In this document: positions 1-7,214 of the stretch, piece by piece
Layout of the letters: every line of letters begins with the position of its first letter
Numbering within the stretch: position 1 is the stretch's first letter
Source of the DNA: Brugia malayi
Lineage: Eukaryota; Nematoda; Chromadorea; Rhabditida; Onchocercidae
Assembly (NCBI RefSeq): GCF_000002995.4
Contig: NW_025062422.1
Coordinates: forward strand, 1-12,279
DNA: 12,279 nucleotides
Reading direction: 5' to 3'
The notes under the pieces: model-generated
What the model was told of the DNA's origin: nothing
Database searches by the model: none
The model's input: only the letters and a program-made list of their open reading frames with translations
Made by a program: the position numbers and the translations under genes

Positions 1-310
1 AAATCTCGTGAATTTCCAATTAATTTAAAAAATATATCAAATAAAATTGGATTAATCCATAATACTAAAAGTTGTCTTAATTAAACATTTAAAGAAATAT
101 AAAATTGTTTCAAAATACATTTCATGTAAGCAATCTCATTAATCCAACACTCATCCCGTTTTGGTTGAGCTTATCCGCTGTAGAACAAAGGGTACGCACA
201 TTGTTTAACATGTCAACCAAATTTGATTGTAATATCGAAGTACTGTAAAAATTTCCTGATCTAATATTCATTCTTATAAGAAACTGATAATATTAAAACC
301 CATCTTTTGC

Positions 311-320
311 TATATAAAGA
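311..320 (+). promoter_or_regulatory. TATA-box-like site in the arm
   Basis: TATATAAAGA lies 39 bp upstream of an ATG at 359, a spacing compatible with a TATA box, a short leader and a start codon. The frame from 359 runs 65 codons. It could also be split by a GTTATG donor at 434 and a TTTGCAG acceptor ending at 518. The peptide is short and hydrophobic and matches no family I know. The same site exists in mirror image at 6181-6190 in the right arm. In AT-rich DNA this motif is common, so this is a weak call. Confidence 0.2.
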
Positions 321-826
321 GAAACGATCATCTGATAGCTCTTTACTCATGCATAATCATGCGCTTGTTACAAGTCAATACCCATTATATAAGAATTGGA
401 ACTCTTTGTCTTGTCAATTTTCTGTGCCAGCAAGTTATGATTTTGGCTTCTCTCTCTCACTTATTTAATTTCTTTAAATTCCCCATTAATTTATTCATTT
501 TTTATCTCATATTTGCAGACAAATACTACAAACTTATAAACATATTCTCGGTATAGATTGGTATCGTAGTTATTAGCGAATAAAATCATTATAATAAATC
601 TTTCACTCAATGCATTCGCCTTTACCAACTACAATAACAGTTTAGAAAGCTGTTGAGCATATGAAAGTCCAATTCGACTCTAAGCTCTAAGCTGCAAGGC
701 TCAAAGACCACAAATTCACGATAAACACTTCATGTTTTCTTCGTTTACTGGCCCTCCTTTAGCTAAAGAAATCGGGATGCAGTTTCTTTTTGACGAGTGT
801 AGTTCTTTTTTTTGAGGAATCAGCTG

Positions 827-848
827 TTTTTTTTTTTTTTTTTTTTTT
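827..848 (+). repeat. 22-base T tract (partner A tract at 5650-5670)
   Basis: An uninterrupted run of 22 T. In the right arm the partner is 21 A followed by TAA, so the two copies differ in length and by one interrupting base. This could be an old poly(A) tail of a retroposed sequence read on the minus strand. No other hallmark of such an insertion is visible. Confidence 0.9.
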
Positions 849-1414
849 CATTACACCATTTTTCATTACTCGGAAAGGAAAAATCCTCTGATTAAATCCG
901 GGAATTTTATTGGTCCACGATATAAGACATGTTTAAGCTTTTCATCTTTTTTAAAGTGAGCTTATGGATTATAAAAGATTCCTAATTTTGTTATGGTATT
1001 AGTACTTCGTAATGAGGTAAGTAATGAATAACATCATTCTTATTCATATCAGAAGACATTTCTTTAATTATGTTGATTTTGTAGCTGTTCCTGCATTCTA
1101 AGAAGCTAAGAAAAATATCATACCTAAAAAGCTGAGAATCGATTCAGAGTTGATTTAATCAATCAAAATAATGATTAACTTTTGAGATTTTCTATGGACA
1201 AAAGACTAAATATATTGTTGTCCCTTAGTGGTATTTTGTTTAAATTGTTCTAATGCATTTTTCAGATGTTCGTTAACATAGTTACTGGATTCCAGATATT
1301 CGCCCTCATTGCCAATTGCGTTATGACTTGATTACTCTGATGATGATCAAAGTATAGAGTATACGACACATTTTCCTTAACTATCATTTTCAATTTTTTT
1401 GTATTCATATAGTA

Positions 1415-1552
1415 TATTGATGATAGGTATTGGGATGGTATTCTTTCGAATTGCATTTGTTCAGCTATTTTTGATTGTAGGAATTTCTCGCTAATTTCAT
1501 AATATGCTGTGAAGAATGCACCTTATGTTAGGAATGCGAGTGATATGCGTGT
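1415..1552 (+). pseudogene. Broken copy of an intron/exon boundary of the region 3 gene
   Basis: This stretch matches 7992-8128 of the gene at 7215-9794 in the same orientation, with about six mismatches over the best 80 bases, roughly 90% identity by eye. It includes the end of an intron, the splice acceptor (here GATTGTAG, in the gene GATTGCAG) and the first 60-70 bases of the exon that starts with codons for EFLANF. In the gene that exon stays open. Here a short insertion brings in a TAG and a TGA shortly after the CEECTLC stretch. It is therefore a non-coding fragment of a duplicated exon. The match fades at 1552, where the gene continues GGATACTTTC and the arm continues TGTAAAAAC. A third copy lies at 4946-5083 on the minus strand. 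Confidence 0.75.
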
Positions 1553-1717
1553 GTAAAAACAAATTTAGAATTTCTTTCTTACTGCCCTGTTTCCTTGCGA
1601 AACAAAGTCGTTTTCCTTTCTTGATAGTTCACATCGCTGACTTCTTTGTCTTCGATACTGGTACATTCTCGAACCTGTGCTGATTCCGTTCTGTGTACGT
1701 GTACTGTGGGAGTCTTC

Positions 1718-1923
1718 GTAAAATACTTTATTATTCAAACCTCAAACTTGAGTAATTAAACCACCTCGCAACCGAGCCATACCAGACAAGGAACTATAAT
1801 GAATGGCTTTGTAAGGAAAAAATTGGAAGGGATTTTATGGATGCTAAGGTTACAAAGTAGATTAAAATCACTTACAACAATAGTCTTTGTTCACTACGTT
1901 ATAGAATCGCCATTGTGGCGACA
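1718..1923 (-). mobile_element. LTR-like 3' tail of the BEL/Pao fragment
   Basis: Reading the minus strand past the end of pol, a TGTCGCC sequence begins at 1923. It sits within a short hairpin (CGCCACAATGGCG) and is preceded by the purine-rich GTCGGGAG. BEL/Pao LTRs commonly begin with TGT, so this may be the start of the 3' LTR. An AATAAA signal lies near 1727-1732, about a dozen bases before the segment ends at the arm boundary at 1718. No second copy of this 206-bp stretch occurs upstream of pol in the window, so the LTR assignment cannot be confirmed by a pair. It could equally be a 3' untranslated region that ends near a cleavage site. Confidence 0.35.
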
Positions 1924-2093
1924 CTCCCGACTCGAGAAAAATAGCAAACAAAATGACTGGACTTGTTATCAGTCTGCTCTTAGCTCTTTGGCATTGTTTT
2001 CCTTCCGCGGAATCGAGGACGGATGGATATCTTCATAATCTTCTAGTTCGATATTCGGGTCCACGACTTGGTATTATTTGTTTTGACTGATGC

Positions 2094-2256
2094 TCAGCTC
2101 TAAAGGGTAGAGGTGGTTCAATGGTCTTTTCTAAATGTTTCCACCGGACATTTTAAGTTAGACCGCTCGAATATTACCGGCTTGTACTATTAACTTGGTG
2201 ATGCTCGCCAGAGGCCAACATCCTCTGGGTACTGCTCCTGTGTGCACCACGACAAT
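2094..2256 (-). pseudogene. DUF5641 domain remnant at the pol C-terminus
   Basis: After a frameshift in the 2256-2290 region, the minus strand reads IVVVHTGAVPRGCWPLASIT and, past stops, RPLNHLYPLEL. These are the beginning and end of DUF5641, the small domain that follows the integrase in BEL/Pao and related elements (consensus VLxxdxxxPRxxWxLaxI ... RPxxxLyPLE). Two in-frame stops lie between the two motifs, so this part is also decayed. Confidence 0.85.
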
Positions 2257-3144
2257 CTCTCTCACTTATAGAATGCGTCTGCGCGTGTGTTCCCTTGTGC
2301 TCTCTTTGTTTGCGGTCTCGTAGTGTTTGAAGGTATTTGGTTTGCCACTTTTCCCAGAATTTATCTGCTATTATTGCATCTTCTTTCCAGTAGTTCAACA
2401 GGTAACCTCGATTATGCGAATCTTGGATGATTCTTCTCGTTAGTAGTGGAGACATTGCGTATCCTTGTGAGCTGAGAAAATCTATAGGTCGTAGTGGCTG
2501 CATATTCTCGTCATCAATTACAATCAAAGAACGAGAATTCATTATTGCTTCAATTTCTATCGCCACTTTAGTCATTTTTGAGCTGTCTAGGAGATATTTC
2601 CCGACCGCTACTCGAAATATAATTTTGAAGATTGAAATTAATCTTCTTTCATATAATCCTCTAGCCCAAGGTGCGTATGGGACAGTATGCTTCCATTCTA
2701 TATTTAAAGGCCTTAAAAACGCTTGTACTTTTGGTTCTTGACGTAATTTGTCCAGTTCGTTGAGCAAGGCTCCGTGAACGTGCATGATTTAGGTGCCTTG
2801 ATCACTCTGTGCAGCGAGGATGGATATCCTTTTCGGGCCAAGAATCGTCTAAGTGCTTGAAGGCAGCCAATACTTGATAAATCGTCGGTTATTTCGAGGA
2901 TGTGAACTGCCCTGGTTACAAAGCATGTTAGGAGTAGAATCCATCTTTTTTCTATTGTGTCAGTTCTTCGTACCTGTATAGGTACCAGATAATCCAATCC
3001 TGTATGTTGAAAGGCTCGTGCGTGGATGATGCGTGTTATTGGAAACGGTAAAAATTTGGGTAGAGAAAATGGATGAGCTCTCCACCGTTTATAACGTTGG
3101 CAGTTATGTAAAATACGAGATTTAGATATTTTTAGATATTTCAA
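2174..3144 (-). pseudogene. Integrase catalytic core remnant (BEL/Pao)
   Basis: Two minus-strand frames share the core. The first (3144-2713) holds RWRAHPFSLPKF, QHTGLDYL with the first catalytic Asp, then TRAVHILEI and ALRRFLARKGYP. A frameshift near 2815 moves the second acidic motif, read as SDQGT with its Asp codon at 2801-2803, into the next frame, where a TAA follows at 2789-2791. The second frame (2785-2174) reads ALLNELDKLR, VPYAPWARGLYERRL with the catalytic Glu of YER, then AIMNSRSL, LRPIDFL and FWEKWQTKYLQTLRDR. The usual PWxGG has become PWARG. All three acidic residues can still be found, but they are not in one frame. Confidence 0.92.
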
Positions 3145-3179
3145 GGAAGAAGAAAATCTTCTTCCTTGAAATATCTAAA
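3131..3179. repeat. Perfect 22-bp hairpin with 5-nt loop inside pol
   Basis: 3131-3152 is the exact reverse complement of 3158-3179, with AAAAT between them. A direct repeat of TTTAGATATT (3121-3130 and 3131-3140) abuts the left stem. The hairpin falls exactly where the integrase zinc-finger coding should pass from LTKFRYF to SKSRILHNC, and it is responsible for the frame break there. It looks like a snap-back copy made during replication or repair. Confidence 0.95.
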
Positions 3180-3455
3180 TTTTGTCAAATTAATACTTGG
3201 ACCAGCATGCAATGCGTCATTATGGAAGTCGAATATTAGCAATGATACTATGGGTGAATGTCTATCCAATAAAGCTTGATGGTTCTCGATGTTGCTCATG
3301 TTTTCCATGCGAGAAACATGTCGTATAATCCCTGTTTTATCTGTTTGCGTAACGTGCTGATTATAGTTTGCTAGTAGTTGCTGGTCTTTCTGAATGACAA
3401 AATTTATTGCTTTCTGCCAATATTCGCATGAAATGAGCTCTTTCTTCTTAAGCAT
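3141..3455 (-). pseudogene. Integrase zinc-binding (HHCC) domain remnant
   Basis: This frame carries EYWQKAINFVIQKDQQ, then the H-x4-H half of the zinc finger in FHNDALHAGPSINL, and the start of the LRxxYW segment as LTKFRYF. The zinc-binding module precedes the catalytic core in BEL/Pao integrases. Right after RYF the frame runs into a 22-bp palindrome (3131-3179) and ends. The Cys half of the finger resumes in the next frame as NCQRYKRWRAHPF. The second Cys of the expected CxxC is Tyr there (codon 3091-3093), which would also disrupt zinc binding. Confidence 0.88.
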
Positions 3456-3583
3456 TCTATCAATATCGCGATAAACTTAACTGACAGTACTGATTAGACT
3501 TTTCCAAGAACCAAATTTTTGTATGTCCAGCAATGTTGAAAGTGGATAATTGGTGTTCTAAACTGTTTGCGCTGTTGTCATCA

Positions 3584-4139
3584 TTATACTTTCTTGGTCC
3601 TCTTGAGCTTGTGTTTCATTATTATCCTTTGATAAACTTTATATAGGAGGGGTTCAGGTTGGTATGCTTTCTCCATTTTATAGCCATGTTGGTCCATTTC
3701 ACCACAGGCAGTTTTTAATTCTCCGGGAGACATCCTCCTGGACAAGCTATCAGCTGGATTTTCCCTTATCGATACATGTTGAAAGGATACGTTCACTTGC
3801 CTGCATTCTTTTAAGCGGTTTTCTACGAATCTTGATTGTGTGCTAGACTGAATAGTCAACAATGGACTATTTGAGAGTCGCTCCACACCGTTACTGGTAG
3901 ATTTTTCCTTTGAAGTTCCTTTCGAAGTTGCAATTAGTATGGCTAATAGTTCTAACCTGGGAATAGTGATGGCCTTTAGTGATGCGAGACGTGTTTTAGC
4001 CAGCCATAATTCTGCAGTTTGACCGGGAATCAGCAACTATGCTACGACCCTATATGCTTTAGACGAAGCGTCTGCGAAGATGTGTATCGAGCTAGTTTCT
4101 TTTATTTTAATATGTCGCATGAGTGGGAATGTTTCCTGC
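3584..4139 (-). pseudogene. RNase H domain remnant (BEL/Pao)
   Basis: The domain starts with IFADASSKAYRVVA, where the catalytic Asp codon is at 4070-4072. A TAG at 4037-4039 stands where the family usually has Tyr. The frame from 4036 then gives AKTRLASLKAITIPRLELLA with the catalytic Glu of PRLEL, followed by FVENRLKECRQ and ENPADSLSRRMSPGEL, whose NPAD supplies a further catalytic Asp. The usual LWSDS motif, which carries another acidic residue, cannot be read in the stretch around LLTIQSSTQS. RNase H would remove the RNA strand during reverse transcription. The stop and the missing motif make this copy dead. Confidence 0.9.
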
Positions 4140-4390
4140 GTCCATGTCTGGGAGCGTTTGTTCCATTCGGATAATCATTCAACGCTAAGAGGTTCGTCTC
4201 AAGATAGTTTATCTCGCCATAGTTCTTGGAGGAAGGTCTTAAATGATATGAGAATAAGAGAAATCCATCTTAATGGATCAAATAAGCTTATCACTACGGA
4301 TAGGATGGTTCTCTTTGTTGTTGCTTTTGGTAATTCTTTCAGTTCCAGAATTATTTGGTCCGTACTTGTGTTCCATGATATTCCTAACAA
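4140..4390 (-). pseudogene. RT-RNase H connector remnant (BEL/Pao)
   Basis: The frame 4390 to 4199 begins LGISWNTSTDQ and continues with TKRTILSVVISLFDPL and FLQELW. These match the conserved BEL/Pao linker between reverse transcriptase and RNase H (consensus LGxxWdt, TKRxxLSxxaxxFDPLG, fxQxLW). The usual FDPLG glycine is replaced by arginine. A TAA stop follows at the end of the frame, and the remaining linker before RNase H is in shifted frames. Confidence 0.85.
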
Positions 4391-4394
4391 TTTT

Positions 4395-4786
4395 ACTGTT
4401 GTGGTTGGGACGAGATTTTCGTTGGGTAGTGAATTGTTGAAATCTTCTTTGTTGATTTAAGTTGCCTTAGGTTCATTTTAATTGAAGCAAAGTACTGCTT
4501 CGTTAATTCGTATTTGTGATGAGCTTCTTTGAGATTTTGAGCTGTTAGTAGAATATTATCAACGTGCATATTTCATTCAAGCTCTCTAGCCAGAGAAGTG
4601 TTCATTTTTTGGAGAGCATATCGTATGACTGTTGCCAGGAGAAGCGGGCTACAGATCATACCAAATGATAATCGAGCGAATTGAAAAATTGCCAAGTTTG
4701 TAGTCGTCGGAGGACGATATATGTCCGTAAGCCAAAGGAATTTTGTAAATTTTGTCATTTATGTGCAAAGTTAATTGATTGAAGAC
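4395..4786 (-). pseudogene. Reverse transcriptase domain remnant (BEL/Pao)
   Basis: Two overlapping minus-strand frames carry this domain. One holds VFNQLTLHINDK, which fits the segment following the first catalytic motif. A frameshift near 4743 leads to FTKFLWLTDIY and then ARLSFGMICSPLLLAT, the family's typical RLPFGxxCSPFLLAAT stretch. The YVDD-equivalent appears as HVDN with the Asp codon at 4558-4560, followed by ILLTA. The VDN form is common in this family. The palm motif that supplies the first Asp should lie just upstream but is replaced by arm sequence. The domain is truncated and non-functional. Confidence 0.9.
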
Positions 4787-6500
4787 TCCCACAGTACACG
4801 TACACAGAACGGAATCAGCACAGGTTCGAGAATGTACCAGTATCGAAGACAAAGAAGTCAGCGATGTGAACTATCAAGAAAGGAAAACGACTTTGTTTCG
4901 CAAGGAAACAGGGCAGTAAGAAAGAAATTCTAAATTTGTTTTTACACACGCATATCACTCGCATTCCTAACATAAGGTGCATTCTTCACAGCATATTATG
5001 AAATTAGCGAGAAATTCCTACAATCAAAAATAGCTGAACAAATGCAATTCGAAAGAATACCATCCCAATACCTATCATCAATATACTATATGAATACAAA
5101 AAAATTGAAAATGATAGTTAAGGAAAATGTGTCGTATACTCTATACTTTGATCATCATCAGAGTAATCAAGTCATAACGCAATTGGCAATGAGGGCGAAT
5201 ATCTGGAATCCAGTAACTATGTTAACGAACATCTGAAAAATGCATTAGAACAATTTAAACAAAATACCACTAAGGGACAACAATATATTTAGTCTTTTGT
5301 CCATAGAAAATCTCAAAAGTTAATCATTATTTTGATTGATTAAATCAACTCTGAATCGATTCTCAGCTTTTTAGGTATGATATTTTTTCTTAGCTTCTTA
5401 GAATGCAGGAACAGCTACAAAATCAACATAATTAAAGAAATGTCTTCTGATATGAATAAGAATGATGTTATTCATTACTTACCTCATTACGAAGTACTAA
5501 TACCATAACAAAATTAGGAATCTTTTATAATCCATAAGCTCACTTTAAAAAGATGAAAAGCTTAAACATGTCTTATATCGTGGACCAATAAAATTCCCGG
5601 ATTTAATCAGAGGATTTTTCCTTTCCGAGTAATGAAAAATGGTGTAATGAAAAAAAAAAAAAAAAAAAAATAACAGCTGATTCCTCCAAAAAAAGAACTA
5701 CACTCGTCAAAAAGAAACTGCATCCCGATTTCTTTAGCTAAAGGAGGGCCAGTAAACGAAGAAAACATGAAGTGTTTATCGTGAAATTTGTGGTCTTTGA
5801 GCCTTGCAGCTTAGAGCTTAGAGTCGAATTGGACTTTCATATGCTCAACAGCTTTCTAAACTGTTATTGTAGTTGGTAAAGGCGAATGCATTGAGTGAAA
5901 GATTTATTATAATGATTTTATTCGCTAATAACTACGATACCAATCTATACCGAGAATATGTTTATAAGTTTGTAGTATTTGTCTGCAAATATGAGATAAA
6001 AAATGAATAAATTAATGGGGAATTTAAAGAAATTAAATAAGTGAGAGAGAGAAGCCAAAATCATAACTTGCTGGCACAGAAAATTGACAAGACAAAGAGT
6101 TCCAATTCTTATATAATGGGTATTGACTTGTAACAAGCGCATGATTATGCATGAGTAAAGAGCTATCAGATGATCGTTTCTCTTTATATAGCAAAAGATG
6201 GGTTTTAATATTATCAGTTTCTTATAAGAATGAATATTAGATCAGGAAATTTTTACAGTACTTCGATATTACAATCAAATTTGGTTGACATGTTAAACAA
6301 TGTGCGTACCCTTTGTTCTACAGCGGATAAGCTCAACCAAAACGGGATGAGTGTTGGATTAATGAGATTGCTTACATGAAATGTATTTTGAAACAATTTT
6401 ATATTTCTTTAAATGTTTAATTAAGACAACTTTTAGTATTATGGATTAATCCAATTTTATTTGATATATTTTTTAAATTAATTGGAAATTCACGAGATTT
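4781..6500 (-). repeat. Right arm of a 1.7-kb inverted repeat
   Basis: Reverse-complement partner of the left arm, 1720 nt against 1717. It begins abruptly at GAAGACTCCC inside what would be the reverse-transcriptase reading frame, so the pol homology stops here. Base 6500 pairs with base 1. Beyond 6500 there is no left-hand sequence to compare, so this outer limit may only be the edge of the window. If the 3063-bp loop were absent, the two arms would meet as a perfect palindrome centred on GTCTTC/GAAGAC. Confidence 0.97.
4946..5083 (-). pseudogene. Mirror copy of the broken exon fragment
   Basis: Identical reverse complement of 1415-1552, carried by the right arm. It holds the same mutated acceptor and the same in-frame stops, so it gained them before the arms were duplicated or was homogenised with the other copy afterwards. 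A plus-strand frame of about 87 codons overlaps it (through 5236), but that frame is antisense to the exon and is interrupted in the less decayed copy near 8080. Confidence 0.75.
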
Positions 6501-6970
6501 CAAGTTTTTGAATGATCTGAATGCTTCTAGGATGGTTGAGTACCTTTTTATCTTTTCTACTTCGCCGAGAAACAAATTCTTTGTTCATCGACACTCTGAA
6601 CTGATTTGTCGAACATTGTTGGTGAAGAATTCCTTCGTATATTCACTGGTCTTTGAGAATTTTTCCTTGTCCGTAATTCTATTGAGACAGTTTTGCTTCT
6701 CCATCATCCCTTCTTTATCCTGGCTATTTAATTTCTTTTATAGGTTCATTGACCAACGCAATCTCTCCCTCATGGGGAACTATTGTACCTACATCTTTTA
6801 GGAAAGAATGTCCTCCTTGGGTTCTTTTTCGAAACTAGTCATTTTTCCGTGAGAATATTCGAACCAATAGTTAAGTTTCTCTTTGGCATTGGTTTGTATG
6901 AGAAAAATTCTTTCAGTTCATTGTCGTTAAGGATTGGGACATCGAGGTTGGAGGAAACGAAATCACTAGA
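6417..6970 (-). pseudogene. Unrecognised minus-strand coding-like region with frameshifts
   Basis: Successive open blocks on the minus strand abut one another in different frames. One block (about 6970-6842) contains SSNLDVPILNDNELKEFF. The next (ending at 6724) contains VGTIVPHEGEIALVNEPIKE. The last (6737-6420) is 106 codons with a single TGA at 6585-6587 and contains KTSEYTKEFFTNNVRQIS and VEKIKRYSTILEAFRSFKNL. The composition is rich in Lys and Glu and looks protein-like. The last block crosses base 6500 into the right arm and ends at a TAA at 6417-6419. I do not recognise a family. It may be a decayed host gene, another retroelement gene, or chance in AT-rich DNA. The plus-strand frames in the same place look like shadows. 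Confidence 0.35.
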
Positions 6971-7214
6971 TATATATTAAATAATTTTTAGAATTCACGT
7001 AAGTTTTCAACCGCTTACTTTTGCAGAACTCGAAGATTTTGGGTCACGTACAGCTTTACCAGTTATTATTATTGAACAGATTGTTTTATATTTTATCATT
7101 TTAGTACTGTTTTATTTTATTACATTTATTTTAGTCTATTTTGGTATTTCTTTGTTAGCAAAGTAATTGTTAATGATATCATTTGCTCGATAATTCCTGT
7201 TTAATAGTTTATCA

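Larger units (their letters stand above)
1..1717 (+). repeat. Left arm of a 1.7-kb inverted repeat
   Basis: This segment is the reverse complement of the right arm. Paired coordinates sum to 6501 at the outer end and 6498 at the inner end. Comparing the arms line by line, I found differences at five places only: one base more in a T run in the right copy (near 716), a T/G change after a T8 run (near 813), a 22-T tract here against an interrupted tract of 24 there, a T6/T5 run (near 951) and an A5/A6 run (near 1111). The inner edge is sharp after GGGAGTCTTC at 1717. The outer edge is not seen, because the match runs to the first base of the window. The arm has no long intact gene. It holds a TATA-like site, a long T tract and a decayed exon copy, described separately. 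Confidence 0.97.
2094..4786 (-). pseudogene. pol: BEL/Pao LTR-retrotransposon pol, 5'-truncated and broken
   Basis: The minus strand encodes the BEL/Pao polyprotein domains in standard order: reverse transcriptase (from about 4786), connector (4199-4390), RNase H (about 3640-4140), HHCC zinc finger (3141-3455), integrase core (2174-3144) and DUF5641 (to about 2094). In a working element these copy the RNA into DNA and insert it into the genome. Here the reading frame is split by many frameshifts and stops. The first half of the reverse transcriptase, including the first catalytic aspartate, and all of gag and protease upstream are missing. The truncation point coincides with the inner edge of the right arm. 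Several catalytic motifs can still be read, but the copy cannot make a working protein. The domain order and diagnostic motifs make the family call strong. Confidence 0.95.

Noticed and set aside
359..556. 65-codon hydrophobic frame in the left arm, mirrored at 5945-6142
   Set aside because: It follows a TATA-like site, but its composition is typical of AT-rich non-coding DNA and there is no family match. Kept only as a weak regulatory note.
1262..1456. 64-codon frame on the minus strand, repeated at 5042-5236 on the plus strand
   Set aside because: It is antisense to the duplicated intron/exon fragment, and the corresponding strand is interrupted in the copy near 8080. It is most likely a shadow, and its duplication only reflects the inverted repeat.
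1799..2038. 79-codon plus-strand frame
   Set aside because: It overlaps the end of pol and the LTR-like tail on the other strand and shows no family motif.
2427..2741. 104-codon plus-strand frame
   Set aside because: It lies opposite the integrase core, where the minus strand carries clear family motifs.
4781..4933. 50-codon open frame on the plus strand at the inner end of the right arm, rich in Arg, Ser and Gln
   Set aside because: It has no start or splice context and no recognised motif, and it is bounded by the arm edge, so coding is not supported.
1..6500. The repeats flanking pol as LTRs
   Set aside because: LTRs are direct repeats. These arms are inverted, far longer than the LTR-like tail, and begin inside the pol reading frame.
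6508..6980. Two overlapping plus-strand frames of 97 and 65 codons
   Set aside because: Phe/Leu/Ser-rich shadows of the Lys/Glu-rich minus-strand frames in the same place.
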